From: Solibacillus palustris
Lineage (GTDB): Bacteria > Bacillota > Bacilli > Bacillales_A > Planococcaceae
Direction of reading: 5' to 3'
DNA length: 64,000 nucleotides
Assembly: GCF_022549215.1 (NCBI RefSeq)
Contig: NZ_JAKZFC010000010.1
Coordinates: 1-64,000, forward strand
The position numbers and the translations under genes were made by a program. Below the pieces are notes generated by a model. That model searched no databases. It was not told the origin of the DNA and worked only from the letters and a program-made list of their open reading frames with translations. Position 1 is the first letter of the stretch. Every line of letters begins with the position of its first letter. Positions 44,742-53,522 of the stretch are shown one piece after another.

Positions 44742-46040
44742 TTGGTTGTGAAGAAAAAACTTTATAGTTTGATTATAGTAATCACTATTGCTTGGTTGTC
44801 CGTATTTTCGATTGGAAACAATGTGGGCTTTGCAAAGACATCAGCAGATTTTACTGATCTAAAAGATTTAGATGCAGCAACGAAGGCGAAGTTTGATGCG
44901 ATGATTTCAGCAGGTGTTTTCGATGGTGTCTCTGACACGAATTTTGGACTAAGAGAAGAGATGAATCGCGCTCAATTTGCCAAGGTTGCAGCCCTTATTA
45001 CTGGCTTGGACGTTAACAAAGATTTAAAGACATCATCTTTTAGCGATGTACATGCGGATGATGCAGCAAATGGTTATGCATTACCTTATATTGAAGCGAT
45101 AAAAAAAGCAGGAATAACAGATGGTGTAGGTAATGGAAACTATAATCCCGCAGGTGAAGTGACTAAAGAGCAATTGGCTACATTTTTAGTTCGAATTTTA
45201 GGTAATAATGGGGAAGCGGGCTCAACTCCAACTGGTACTGACAGAACTGTTTCAGATTGGGCGCAAGGTTATGTTGCACAAGCTCTTCAATTAAAATTGT
45301 TATCTAACAATGCTAACGGTACGTTTGGAGGAAATACAAGTGCGACTCGAGATTTGCTAGTTTTGGGTGGTTTTGAAACTGCAAAAACAATCGAAGGTGC
45401 GAAACCTCTCGAAGTGTCTGGAGCTGATTTCGTAGCAGCGAACAAGCTACAGCTCACTTTAACAGTGGGTGTAAACGCGAATTCTGTCGATCTGTCTAAG
45501 ATTACAATTAATGGTGTGCCGTTAGATCCGAAGCTGGATAGTTATGAGTTGTCTGAAGATAAAAAGACAATCATTATTAAATTACATGAAGGTTTTCAGT
45601 TTGATCCGTCTAAGACACCAACCATCACTGTGAACGGCTTAGTTTCGATTTTTGGTAACGAGGTGAAGAACGAAGAAGGCAAGATAATTCCAGTAAAGGT
45701 GACAGAGCCTCCGGTTAATTCAGCAACACCAGTTATTCCAGAGTCTGCACCAATAGAGCCAAATCCAGGCGAAGAATTACCAGAAGTACCAATAGAACCA
45801 AATCCAGGCGAAGAATCACCAGAAGTACCAATAGAGCCAAACCCAGGCGGAGAATTACCAGAAGTACCAACAGAACCGAATCCAGGCGAAGTATTACCAG
45901 AAGTACCAATAGAGCCAAATCCGGGCGAAGAATTACCAGAGGTACCAATAGAGCCAAATCCGGGCGAAGAATTACCAGAAGTACCAATAGAACCAAATCC
46001 GGGCGAAGAATTACCAGAAGCGCTAATAGATCTAGAATAA
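44742..46040 (+). CDS. SLH-domain cell-surface protein with proline-rich repeat tail
   Basis: 432 residues, TTG start eight bases after AAGGAGAGG. A signal peptide (about 1-30) precedes three SLH-type segments (residues ~33-90, 95-155, 165-215; e.g. FSDVHADDAANGYALPYIEA). These bind pyruvylated wall polymer. An Ig-like domain follows (~220-310). The C terminus is about seven copies of a 13-residue unit IEPNPGEELPEVP, acidic and proline-rich, like a wall-spanning or spacer stalk. No sortase signal is seen. Confidence 0.85.
   Translation: MVVKKKLYSLIIVITIAWLSVFSIGNNVGFAKTSADFTDLKDLDAATKAKFDAMISAGVFDGVSDTNFGLREEMNRAQFAKVAALITGLDVNKDLKTSSFSDVHADDAANGYALPYIEAIKKAGITDGVGNGNYNPAGEVTKEQLATFLVRILGNNGEAGSTPTGTDRTVSDWAQGYVAQALQLKLLSNNANGTFGGNTSATRDLLVLGGFETAKTIEGAKPLEVSGADFVAANKLQLTLTVGVNANSVDLSKITINGVPLDPKLDSYELSEDKKTIIIKLHEGFQFDPSKTPTITVNGLVSIFGNEVKNEEGKIIPVKVTEPPVNSATPVIPESAPIEPNPGEELPEVPIEPNPGEESPEVPIEPNPGGELPEVPTEPNPGEVLPEVPIEPNPGEELPEVPIEPNPGEELPEVPIEPNPGEELPEALIDLE
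45751..46020 (+). repeat. 39-bp in-frame tandem repeat
   Basis: About seven near-identical 39-bp units encode IEPNPGEELPEVP with small variants (EESP, GGELP, EVLP, TEPN). Such arrays readily change copy number by slippage or recombination. Confidence 0.9.
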
Positions 46041-46082
46041 GGATCTTATTTCTCAGAGGGAACAAATAAATTTAATTACAGG

Positions 46083-46112
46083 AGGGGCATCTAATTAGGT
46101 GCCCCTTAATTT
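46083..46112 (+). terminator. Probable terminator after the SLH protein gene
   Basis: The palindrome AGGGGCATCTAATTAGGTGC continues to CCCCTT, followed by a short T-rich stretch. The T run is weak, so the call is moderate. The sequence to 46180 holds nothing else I can name. Confidence 0.6.
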
Positions 46113-46189
46113 CGCCCTTACTTATGATAAGGAGAGCCTTATCGAGTAAGTGCGATTATTGTAAGTGAGTAATTCAATAATATTGGGAT

Positions 46190-46218
46190 TTGACATCTAT
46201 CTCCATGTAGTGTATTGT
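46190..46218 (+). promoter_or_regulatory. Promoter of the queF riboswitch transcript
   Basis: TTGACA (46190-46195), 17 bp, TATTGT (46213-46218), located about 30 bp ahead of the preQ1 aptamer. Confidence 0.7.
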
Positions 46219-46248
46219 CTTTTTAGATAAAATACCTGAAAATTCTCA

Positions 46249-46335
46249 GGAGAGGTTCATAGCTGATACCCTCTATAAAAAACTATGGATACATGACAAA
46301 TACGCCATGTCCATAATTGGACATGGCTTTTTTTG
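46249..46335 (+). promoter_or_regulatory. preQ1-I riboswitch with terminator (upstream of queF)
   Basis: The aptamer is AGAGGTTC..AGCT..ACCCTCTATAAAAAACTA (46251-46285), an almost exact match to the class I preQ1 consensus. It is followed by a terminator (stem GCCATGTCC/GGACATGGC, 46303-46328, then seven T). Binding of preQ1 would favour premature termination. Confidence 0.95.
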
Positions 46336-46373
46336 ATTCAATCCTGTAAGTTGTATAGAAAATGACAGCGCCT

Positions 46374-46408
46374 CTCCTTGAAAAGATTCGGTATTACTTT
46401 TCAAGGAG
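46374..46408 (+). promoter_or_regulatory. 12-bp hairpin covering the queF ribosome binding site
   Basis: CTCCTTGAAAAG (46374-46385) pairs perfectly with CTTTTCAAGGAG (46397-46408), which contains the whole AAGGAG Shine-Dalgarno of queF; the start codon is nine bases further on. It lies downstream of the riboswitch terminator, so it could add translational control to full-length transcripts. Confidence 0.75.
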
Positions 46409-46416
46409 GTTTTTTT

Positions 46417-46917
46417 ATGACTGGCCGCAAGCCCACTGAAGGATTAAATGATTTAAAACTATTAGGGAATCAGAATACACAATATGCAACGGACTATGCA
46501 CCTGAGGTATTAGAGTCAGTAGAAAGTCTGCATTCGAATCGTGATTATTTCGTGAAATTTAATTGTCCGGAGTTTACGAGTTTATGCCCAATTACAGGAC
46601 AACCGGATTTTGCAACAATTTATATTTCATACATTCCAGAGAAAAAGTTAGTTGAAAGTAAATCATTAAAGCTTTACTTATTTAGCTTTAGAAACCATGG
46701 TGATTTCCACGAAGATTGCGTGAATATTATTATGAATGACTTAATCAAGCTACTAGATCCAAGATATATTGAGGTTTGGGGCAAATTCACGCCACGTGGT
46801 GGTATCTCGATTGATCCATGGTGCAACTATGGAAGACCAGAAACAAAATACGAAGAAATCGCAAATTACCGTTTAATGAACCATGATTTGAATCCAGAAA
46901 AGATTGATAATCGATAA
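46417..46917 (+). CDS. queF: NADPH-dependent 7-cyano-7-deazaguanine (preQ0) reductase
   Basis: 166 residues from the ATG at 46417 after AAGGAGG; the longer reading from 46378 would include the hairpin and RBS. Single-domain (YkvM-type) QueF in the T-fold family, reducing the preQ0 nitrile to preQ1 for queuosine. Catalytic Cys57 and Asp64 lie in [12 protein letters not shown], and the QueF motif [17 protein letters not shown] follows. Regulated by the preQ1 riboswitch upstream, i.e. by its own product. Confidence 0.97.
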   Translation: MTGRKPTEGLNDLKLLGNQNTQYATDYAPEVLESVESLHSNRDYFVKFNCPEFTSLCPITGQPDFATIYISYIPEKKLVESKSLKLYLFSFRNHGDFHEDCVNIIMNDLIKLLDPRYIEVWGKFTPRGGISIDPWCNYGRPETKYEEIANYRLMNHDLNPEKIDNR

Positions 46918-46970
46918 AAGGTATTTGCCCGTTAATGCGAGATGAATTGAATAGATCCTTGTTGGCAAGG

Positions 46971-47041
46971 AAGAGGTTATTAGCGACCCTCTTAAAAAAA
47001 CTAAGATGGAAACAGCACTTCTCTTAGCGTGCTGTTTTTTC
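46971..47041 (+). promoter_or_regulatory. Second preQ1-I riboswitch with terminator (queF-queC gap)
   Basis: AGAGGTTATTAGCGACCCTC followed by TTAAAAAAACTAAG (46972-47005) fits the class I preQ1 aptamer. A terminator stem CAGCAC (47013-47018)/GTGCTG (47029-47034) with a T run follows. It would control queC and the transporter separately from queF. Confidence 0.93.
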
Positions 47042-47061
47042 TTGATTAAGGAGATTTTAAT

Positions 47062-47733
47062 ATGATTCAGGATAAAGCACTTGTTGTATTTAGTGGGGGG
47101 CAAGACAGTACCACTTGTTTATTTTGGGCAATTGAACGTTTTGCACAAGTTGAGGTTGTGACTTTTGATTATGGTCAAAGGCATCGTTTTGAAATTGAAT
47201 GTGCTAAAGAAATCGCAAATGAAATGGGCATCAATCATCACATTCTTGATATGTCCCTGCTGAATCAACTTACTTCGAATGCATTGACACGTGAAGAAAT
47301 AAAGATTGAAGAAAATAGTGATGGGCTACCTTCGACTTTTGTCCCTGGACGCAATCTGCTTTTTCTTTCATTTGCTGGTGTTTTAGCAAGTCAAATAGGA
47401 GCAAAGCATATAGTGACAGGCGTTTGCGAAACTGATTTTAGCGGCTATCCTGATTGTCGCGACATTTTTATCAAATCATTGAATGTAACATTAAATTTGT
47501 CGATGGATTGTACTTTTGTCATCCATACACCATTGATGTGGATTAACAAAGCACAAACATGGGAGCTAGCAGATCAACTTGGTGTATTAGATTTTGTGAG
47601 AGAAAAAACACTAACTTGCTATAACGGAATAATGGCAGACGGTTGTGGTGAATGTCCGGCTTGTAAGTTACGAAAAAAAGGGCTTGAAGACTATATAAAC
47701 GCTAAGAGCGAATTTTACGAAAAGAATAGTTAA
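47062..47733 (+). CDS. queC: 7-cyano-7-deazaguanine synthase
   Basis: 223 residues. ATP-pyrophosphatase P-loop [12 protein letters not shown] at the N terminus. The zinc-binding cysteines are in the C-terminal [20 protein letters not shown]. It converts 7-carboxy-7-deazaguanine to preQ0 with ATP and ammonia. AAGGAG precedes the ATG just beyond the riboswitch terminator. queD and queE are not in this window. Confidence 0.97.
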   Translation: MIQDKALVVFSGGQDSTTCLFWAIERFAQVEVVTFDYGQRHRFEIECAKEIANEMGINHHILDMSLLNQLTSNALTREEIKIEENSDGLPSTFVPGRNLLFLSFAGVLASQIGAKHIVTGVCETDFSGYPDCRDIFIKSLNVTLNLSMDCTFVIHTPLMWINKAQTWELADQLGVLDFVREKTLTCYNGIMADGCGECPACKLRKKGLEDYINAKSEFYEKNS

Positions 47734-47781
47734 ATATTGCTAAGCTTTTACAGAGTTAGTGGTATTTAAAGGAGAGAAATT

Positions 47782-48321
47782 ATGAGAATATTATTCTATT
47801 TATTGTCAATTGTAATTGCAAACGTAGTAACAGCAAGATTTGCACCATTAGAGTTTGGAATGTTTATCGTTCCGATGGGGACACTTTTTGTTGGAGCAAC
47901 CTTCATTTTTCGAGATCTTGTGCAAAATAAGTATGGTCGAGCAAAAACATATATCTTTATTTTCTTAGCGTTACTCTTATCTGGAGTGGTTTCGTTTTCA
48001 CTAGGGGATACTTTGATGATTGTTGCAGCATCTGCGATATCATTTCTCATTGCTGAATCAGCCGATACAGAAATCTATACACGCTTGAAACTACCAATGG
48101 CTTGGAGAGTTTTCTACAGCGGGATTGTTGGCGGTCTTCTTGATTCTGTTATTTTTGTCATCGTTGGGTTGAGCCCACTTGGAGCAGGATTCATACCATG
48201 GGAAGCTGTACCAGCCGCTATTGTGGGTCAAGTAATTGTGAAGACAGTCATTCAATTGCTAGGGGCTTTGATTTTAAAACAAGGATTGGCAATAAAAGAA
48301 AAGCGTCTTACTAGCGTATAA
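47782..48321 (+). CDS. Queuosine precursor transporter, VUT/YhhQ family
   Basis: 179 residues with five to six membrane segments. It carries the early IVIANVVTARFAP and later FIFRDLVQNKYG and FLIAESADTEIYTRL segments seen in COG1738 proteins, which take up preQ0/preQ1-type bases. AAAGGAGAG precedes the ATG. Its place behind queC, under the second preQ1 riboswitch, supports the transport role. Confidence 0.9.
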   Translation: MRILFYLLSIVIANVVTARFAPLEFGMFIVPMGTLFVGATFIFRDLVQNKYGRAKTYIFIFLALLLSGVVSFSLGDTLMIVAASAISFLIAESADTEIYTRLKLPMAWRVFYSGIVGGLLDSVIFVIVGLSPLGAGFIPWEAVPAAIVGQVIVKTVIQLLGALILKQGLAIKEKRLTSV

Positions 48322-48411
48322 ATAAGAAGATTTGCCATTTAGGTATGGCACATTTGATTTTCCTAGTTAAAACTATGTGGTAGAGAAAAAATAGTATCGA
48401 TATTAAAAATA

Positions 48412-48472
48412 AACCGCACTTAGGCTTGTAACGTAGAACCATATTACAAGTAAGTGCGGTTCTACTTTTCAT
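48412..48472 (+). terminator. Terminator of the que operon
   Basis: AACCGCACTTA (48412-48422) pairs with TAAGTGCGGTT, and CTTGTAA/TTACAAG lie inside the stem. Followed by TCTACTTTT. Confidence 0.8.
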
Positions 48473-48478
48473 TCTATT

Positions 48479-48560
48479 AATTACGCCTCTGTGTAATTGC
48501 GTCAAGATTTTTTTCGAGTTCACTCGAAAAACTCCCCTAAAAAATCTGTGACATCCACCA
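48479..48560 (-). repeat. Intergenic repeat module F (copy 1)
   Basis: Minus-strand reading: GGTGGATGTCACAGATTTT, an interior 9-bp hairpin (TTTTTCGAG/CTCGAAAAA, 48511-48532), then GACGCAATTAC...GTAATT. The ends match 55764-55858, but the interior differs. It abuts module C copy at 48560. Confidence 0.7.
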
Positions 48561-48625
48561 GGGCTTTGTCCGACACGATGTTGGTCACTCAGGTGCCGCA
48601 CAAAGCGGCGTCCTTAGCCTGAGTT
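48560..48625 (+). repeat. Structured intergenic repeat, module C (variant copy)
   Basis: Hairpin A CCGACA-CGA-TGTTGG (48570-48584). The closing stem CTCAGG (48588-48593)/CCTGAG (48618-48623) encloses hairpin B GCCGC/GCGGC (48595-48609). Same layout as other module C copies with largely different stem sequences. Confidence 0.7.
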
Positions 48626-48633
48626 CCTCCAAG

Positions 48634-50019
48634 CTAAAGCTTACTGACGATAAGTTGTCCTGTTAAGGCATCTATCCCTACAATCTGCTGTTTCGTTTGT
48701 GCGTATCCTAATTTATATTGTAATACTTCATCGTTTTTATTTTCATCATACTGCCTTGACCATTGTAAAAAGGTATCGATTTCTTTTAAGGCTGGCATTA
48801 CGTCTTTTAATGGTTGGATAGTTTGGGCTTCATAGGATTGAAGAAGCGCTAGGTCCATATGAGGGGACCATAAGATATCCACGAATCCCGTCGTTTTGTT
48901 TATGCCAATGTAAAAACGTTCCCCCTCTATTTGTAAGTCTGGAGCTACGTGCAGCGGGAAAGTGAAAAATGCGCGGTTTGCTTCATTAAATGCGGGTTTT
49001 TCGATTCGGTATTGTAAATAAGGAACATATTCTTCAAAATACGTTGCAATAACTGCGCATGCAATGTCACGGCAGGCTTCAAACGAAAGATCGAGTTCAC
49101 CTGTACGCTCTTTAAACCACATGAATTCCTTTAACTTCCTCGAATGCTTATCAATCTTCGCTTTTACCGTATGCTCCATACGTTCAAGCAGGAAGTTTTC
49201 CATTGTCTTATCTGCAGGTGCTCGCCAGTCTTTTTCTCGCCATACAATGACAAGTGTATTTTCATCCACTTCGAATTCGCGTAGTTTTATCATAGAATCT
49301 GATACATCGATAATTTCCTCTATTGTTGCTCGTTTTTCAAATGCGGATACCTTTGGAAAAGGGATGAACGACTCGGGCTCTTCCTGTTCGTGTTCAAAGG
49401 TAGGGTGCCCATTTACAGCATTAAATGATTGATAAACAATCGGACTCTCATAAATTGGGTACAGGCCAGATTGTGAAACTGAATAATAGTCACTTACTAG
49501 ATACTTCATCGTTAGTGTCCAATTTGCTTTGTATAGCTGTTGCAAAATAGCTTCTTTATCGGCAAGCTGTATTGGGAATTTTGGTGGTGTTTTCGTGTAG
49601 CCATCGTACCTAAAATCAATGATTTCACCGAATTTGGAAACGGCTATTTTTGTGTAATAGCTTGCAAGAGGATAACCTCCTATAACTTGTTCGTATAAAA
49701 AAATGGTTTCATCCTCGTTTTCGATGACAGTAGACAAAGTTAAATAATCCAGTGCTTCTTGGTACTGTTCCATTAGAAAATTTTCTGCAAGGGCTTGCTG
49801 CTGTTGCGTTGTCACGAGTGTTCCTGTATTCGAAGGAGGTCGAGTTAAATCTAATAATTTTCCGTTTTGATCAAGTGACACTTCAATTCCTTTTGCTAAA
49901 TCATCTGCCGACCACATAAATTTAGCTTGTTCGTTTGAAAAATCCTCTACAAGTAATTGATAGTCATCAGGAATGGACACAAAGTTTAAAGCTCTTTTGG
50001 CTAGTTGTTCCTTTAACAT
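48634..50019 (-). CDS. YcdB/YcdC-repeat protein
   Basis: 461 residues from the ATG at 50019, with AAGAAGTGG upstream; the longer reading from 50088 lacks an RBS. Two YcdB/YcdC (PepSY-like) regions are suggested by YPLASYYTKIAVSKFGEIIDFRYDGY near residue 145 and FYIGINKTTGFVDILWSPH near 380. No signal peptide or membrane segment. Related proteins in bacilli are of unknown function, some linked to sporulation. Confidence 0.75.
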   Translation of the reverse strand: MLKEQLAKRALNFVSIPDDYQLLVEDFSNEQAKFMWSADDLAKGIEVSLDQNGKLLDLTRPPSNTGTLVTTQQQQALAENFLMEQYQEALDYLTLSTVIENEDETIFLYEQVIGGYPLASYYTKIAVSKFGEIIDFRYDGYTKTPPKFPIQLADKEAILQQLYKANWTLTMKYLVSDYYSVSQSGLYPIYESPIVYQSFNAVNGHPTFEHEQEEPESFIPFPKVSAFEKRATIEEIIDVSDSMIKLREFEVDENTLVIVWREKDWRAPADKTMENFLLERMEHTVKAKIDKHSRKLKEFMWFKERTGELDLSFEACRDIACAVIATYFEEYVPYLQYRIEKPAFNEANRAFFTFPLHVAPDLQIEGERFYIGINKTTGFVDILWSPHMDLALLQSYEAQTIQPLKDVMPALKEIDTFLQWSRQYDENKNDEVLQYKLGYAQTKQQIVGIDALTGQLIVSKL

Positions 50020-50268
50020 ATGTACCACTTCTTTCTGCTTATTGATGGGTTCATGCGTTGTTTTAGTTGATATGAATAATTTTACCATAACGGTTATTAT
50101 TATGTAGTTTTAACTTGTGCCACTGTCAGCACAAGTTATTTATTGGAAAAATAGCAGGAGATGTTGGCGAATCAACACGTTCGTTGAAAAAGTGAAAAGA
50201 AATGCGAACACCCACCTAAACAAGGCGCATAGAATATTGAAAAACAATTACACGAAAGGCGGAATCCA
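50020..50268. other. Intergenic region without a recognisable gene
   Basis: About 250 bp between the divergent YcdB/YcdC and SIMPL genes. An ORF that can be read at 50117-50320 has biased, arginine/asparagine-rich composition, no RBS and overlaps the SIMPL gene, so I do not accept it. Confidence 0.4.
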
Positions 50269-50919
50269 TTGTATTCTCCACAATTTCGGTTTCAACCATA
50301 TCCAGACTCACGTGAGATGACCGTGACGGGGAATGGAGAAATCGTTGCGCGGCCTGATTATGTTCAAATTCAGATAGAAGTGCGTACAGAAGGGAAAGAT
50401 GTCAGTCTAGCTCAGCAAGAAAATGCCTTAATCATGAACCGCGTCATTGGGTCGCTTTTGGCGTTAAATATTCCAAGAGAGGCCATCCAAACAACGGCCT
50501 ATACAATTTCTCCAAACTACGATTACATCGAGGGTAGACAGGTGTTTAGGGGCTATGAGGTGCAAAATGCGATTACAGTTAAAATAACGGATATTAGTCA
50601 AGCTGGGACGGTTATTGATACAGCTATACAAAATGGGGCGAATCATGTTTCAGCTATCCAGTTTAAAATAGAAAATTCTGATGCCTATTATAAACAGGCG
50701 CTTAATTTAGCACTGGTCAATGCTATAGCAAAAGCCAAATCAATGGCTGAAACGATGCAAATACCGTTACAGCTGATACCGATTGAAATTGTAGAAGAGA
50801 GCCATAATAATATACCAGTTCCTTATAAGGTTCAAATGAGTAATCAAGACTTTATAACACCCATTGAACAGGGGACAATTCCTATTAATGCCTCTGTTCG
50901 AGTTAAATTTCGATTTTAA
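50269..50919 (+). CDS. SIMPL (DUF541) domain protein
   Basis: 216 residues, TTG start after GAAAGGCGG. The domain covers most of the protein (about 17-216): MTVTGNGEIVARPDYVQIQI at the start and AKAKSMAETMQIPLQLIPIE near residue 165. No signal peptide is visible, unlike many exported members. Members resemble the periplasmic YggE/BP26 group; function is not settled. Confidence 0.87.
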   Translation: MYSPQFRFQPYPDSREMTVTGNGEIVARPDYVQIQIEVRTEGKDVSLAQQENALIMNRVIGSLLALNIPREAIQTTAYTISPNYDYIEGRQVFRGYEVQNAITVKITDISQAGTVIDTAIQNGANHVSAIQFKIENSDAYYKQALNLALVNAIAKAKSMAETMQIPLQLIPIEIVEESHNNIPVPYKVQMSNQDFITPIEQGTIPINASVRVKFRF

Positions 50920-51093
50920 CGAAAAGGTTACTCCTTAAATTATTTGTGAGGAATTATATGGATGTGCATTGTATTTTGACTAAAAAACTTTTGTTTTAAT
51001 AATTTTTATTAACCTGGGTCAAACTTTAGTTTGAAAAGTCTTAATTAGACGATTCGTTTAATTACTTTTCAAAAAAAAGAATGGAGGATGGTT

Positions 51094-51288
51094 ATGTCAA
51101 ATATGAATGAAAATCGTAATCATGCAACAGCAAAGGGAAAACAAAGTATGGAAAAACGAGAAGTAAATCGAAATCCCAAGAAGTTTCAGTTGGAGGAGTT
51201 CGGTACAGAATTTGACTTCGATACGGGCTCAAAGCAGGCTAAAGCAAACAACAATCAACCAGTGAGTGAGCGATCAGCCTGGCACTAA
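51094..51288 (+). CDS. Gamma-type small acid-soluble spore protein-like
   Basis: 64 residues from the ATG at 51094, six bases after TGGAGG. Small, highly polar, Asn/Lys/Glu-rich, with one EEFGTEFDFDT segment resembling the FGTEFASET repeat of gamma-type SASPs (SspE). These serve as an amino-acid store in spores. Only one repeat is present rather than two, so the family call is moderate. Confidence 0.65.
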   Translation: MSNMNENRNHATAKGKQSMEKREVNRNPKKFQLEEFGTEFDFDTGSKQAKANNNQPVSERSAWH

Positions 51289-51318
51289 TTTATATTTGAC
51301 AACTATTCGACACAATGA

Positions 51319-51357
51319 GAAGAAGAACTAAGGCATGTGCCTTAGTTCTTCTTTTCG
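51319..51357. terminator. Bidirectional terminator
   Basis: AAGAAGAACTAAGGCA pairs with TGCCTTAGTTCTTCTT around a two-base loop. It serves the SASP-like gene and possibly the convergent histidine kinase gene. Confidence 0.85.
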
Positions 51358-51413
51358 TGATTGGATTACAAATATTCCACGTATACCTGCTTTTTGTCGA
51401 TTAGCACATCCCT

Positions 51414-52799
51414 CTAAATGCGAATCTTTACAGTAGTACCGTTACCAATTTCACTCTCAATTGAAACTTCGCCACCATGTGCGATAATAATATCACGAGC
51501 AATAGCGGTACCAAGACCCGTTCCGCGCACATTTGTCGTATTCGAGCCGCGATAATAGCGCTCGAATACATTTTCAACATCTTCTTGTGACATGCCACGA
51601 CCATTATCACGAATTTCAATCATTACACGTCTATCTACTTCAGTGAGCGCTACAGTCACTTGTGTATCACCAGGATTATGAATAAGTGCATTCATCAAAA
51701 AGTTCGTGATGGCACGCTGCATTAGATGCTCATCAACGGTTAACACCAGCTCGGATGCGGTACTTTCAAAATGGACATGACTCATTGTAAATTGAGGGTC
51801 GTTTAGCACGTTAATCACTAGGTCACGTAGTAATTTTTCGATACGTACTTCTGTTAGTTGAAGCGGCAATTTGTGCTGGCGTAGCTTCATTGTTAAATTA
51901 AAATCATCGATGAGTTCACGCATATAAACCGACTTGCGCTCAATCACTTCTGCGTATTCTTTACGTTCCACGTCACTAACATCCGCATCGTTCAATAATT
52001 CGGCATAGCCTTGAATCGATGCGAGCGGAGTTTTCATGTCATGCGAAATATTACTAATCCACTCATTACGCATTTGCTCGAGCTTTTTGTGTTCGTTTTC
52101 TTGTTTTTCGAGCTCGCTTGAAACGTCCTGTAAATTGGTAAACACCTGCTTATAAATACCAGGACGCTTCACTTTTTGTAAGTGGAAGTTGCGGTTTTTT
52201 AACTGCTGGATGCTGTCAATCATGACATAAAGCGGCTTCGTTAAAATCGAACCGAACATGAGCCCAGCAAAGAGCGCAATTATTAAATCAACAATAATGA
52301 TATATAGAACATATTTAGAAGTGACATTTATAATGGAGCTACCATTTAACGATAAGGTATAGCGTGACACATCAGGATTGAAAATACCGATTAAATAGCT
52401 GAAATCGTCCTTGTTACTAACATAAACGGTTGTGCCTGTATCATATTCCTGATATTTGTAATGCTGCACAATGTCAATTGGACGATAATGGCTCGGTGCT
52501 TCACTAGGTGCAAAATAAGATGTGACAACAGTGCCATTTGAATCTAAAATTTGAATCCATGCATTATGGGCTGTTAATAAAGAAAGACCAGCGTCATTAA
52601 CATTAGGTACATTTTGCTCGGTGGAAATATACTGTTTAAAATCACGTGTAAATACTTCATCATTGACGGAATCATTCGTTGTGGATTTGTTCGATTGCCA
52701 ATAGAGTAGCCCGACAAGCAATACTAAATTCACGATAATAACTATAAAAATAATGGTCATAATCGTCATTAAAAAGCGATTCGTCAGCTTCCATTTCAT
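51414..52799 (-). CDS. Sensor histidine kinase
   Basis: 461 residues. Membrane helix ~12-34, an extracytoplasmic sensor region of ~130 residues, second helix ~165-188, then HAMP. The HisKA phosphoacceptor is in EWISNISHDMKTPLASIQGY. The ATPase domain has N box NFLMNALIHN, G1 IRDNGRGM and G2 RGTGLGTAIARDII. It pairs with the OmpR-type regulator encoded 21 bp upstream. It resembles YclK-type kinases in layout; the signal is unknown. Confidence 0.92.
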   Translation of the reverse strand: MKWKLTNRFLMTIMTIIFIVIIVNLVLLVGLLYWQSNKSTTNDSVNDEVFTRDFKQYISTEQNVPNVNDAGLSLLTAHNAWIQILDSNGTVVTSYFAPSEAPSHYRPIDIVQHYKYQEYDTGTTVYVSNKDDFSYLIGIFNPDVSRYTLSLNGSSIINVTSKYVLYIIIVDLIIALFAGLMFGSILTKPLYVMIDSIQQLKNRNFHLQKVKRPGIYKQVFTNLQDVSSELEKQENEHKKLEQMRNEWISNISHDMKTPLASIQGYAELLNDADVSDVERKEYAEVIERKSVYMRELIDDFNLTMKLRQHKLPLQLTEVRIEKLLRDLVINVLNDPQFTMSHVHFESTASELVLTVDEHLMQRAITNFLMNALIHNPGDTQVTVALTEVDRRVMIEIRDNGRGMSQEDVENVFERYYRGSNTTNVRGTGLGTAIARDIIIAHGGEVSIESEIGNGTTVKIRI

Positions 52800-52820
52800 T
52801 GTGCGTTCCTCCGAATCTTA

Positions 52821-53522
52821 TTAAATCACAAATTTATAGCCAAGCCCCTTTACAGTTTTGATGGAAACAGGCTTAGACGGAATTTGTTCGACCTTTTCAC
52901 GAAGACGGCGAATATGCACCATCAGTGTATTATCCGCGCCCAAAAAGTCCTCACCCCATACGTGCTCATATAACAGTTCTTTACTCAAAATTCGGTTTGG
53001 ATTGCGCATGAAGCAAGCCATTAAACCAACCTCTTTTGCTGTTAATTCAAGCAGTACACCGTCTTTTTTTATTTCTGTTTCATCGGCATTCATTTCGAAT
53101 GGTCCGCATATCGTAGAAGTACTTTCAGTGATAGTAGATGTGCTTTGAGCAAAACCGAGGCGGCGTAACTGTGCCTTTACACGGAAGGCTACTTCTTTTG
53201 GACTGAATGGCTTTGTAATATAATCATCGCCACCAATTGCCAGTCCTAAAATTTTATCGACCTCATCAGATTTTGCGGATAAAAATAGCACTGGAATATG
53301 CGAGGTTTCACGGATTTTGCGGCATAGTTCGTAGCCCTCACCGTCTGGTAGCATGATATCAAGCAGTGCAATGGTTGGCGAAAACGTTTTAAATGCCTGG
53401 AGCCCTTCTGCGACAGAGCCCGCCGTTTGGATTTCGGTGAAGCCTTCTTTTTTGAGCGCGGCTTTCATTAAATTTCGTAAATCCTCTTCATCGTCTACAA
53501 TCAAAATGCGCGGCTGTTCCAT
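52821..53522 (-). CDS. OmpR-family response regulator
   Basis: 233 residues from the ATG at 53522 with AAAGGACG upstream; the longer reading from 53567 has no RBS. Receiver domain with acidic pair IVDDEEDLR, phosphoacceptor in ALLDIMLPDGEG and switch lysine in YITKPFSPKE. A C-terminal winged helix follows (LLYEHVWGEDFLGADNTLMV). First gene of a two-gene operon with the kinase. Confidence 0.94.
   Translation of the reverse strand: MEQPRILIVDDEEDLRNLMKAALKKEGFTEIQTAGSVAEGLQAFKTFSPTIALLDIMLPDGEGYELCRKIRETSHIPVLFLSAKSDEVDKILGLAIGGDDYITKPFSPKEVAFRVKAQLRRLGFAQSTSTITESTSTICGPFEMNADETEIKKDGVLLELTAKEVGLMACFMRNPNRILSKELLYEHVWGEDFLGADNTLMVHIRRLREKVEQIPSKPVSIKTVKGLGYKFVI

Noticed and set aside
45751-46020. 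CRISPR-like array
   Set aside because: The units are adjacent, in frame and coding, without spacers, and no cas genes are present.
45733-46065. Minus-strand ORF with Leu-rich repeats
   Set aside because: It is produced by the 39-bp tandem repeat of the SLH gene read backwards.
51414-53522. BceRS-type regulator pair for the ABC module at 41-44 kb
   Set aside because: The kinase has a large extracytoplasmic sensor and HAMP domain, unlike the short intramembrane-sensing BceS type.
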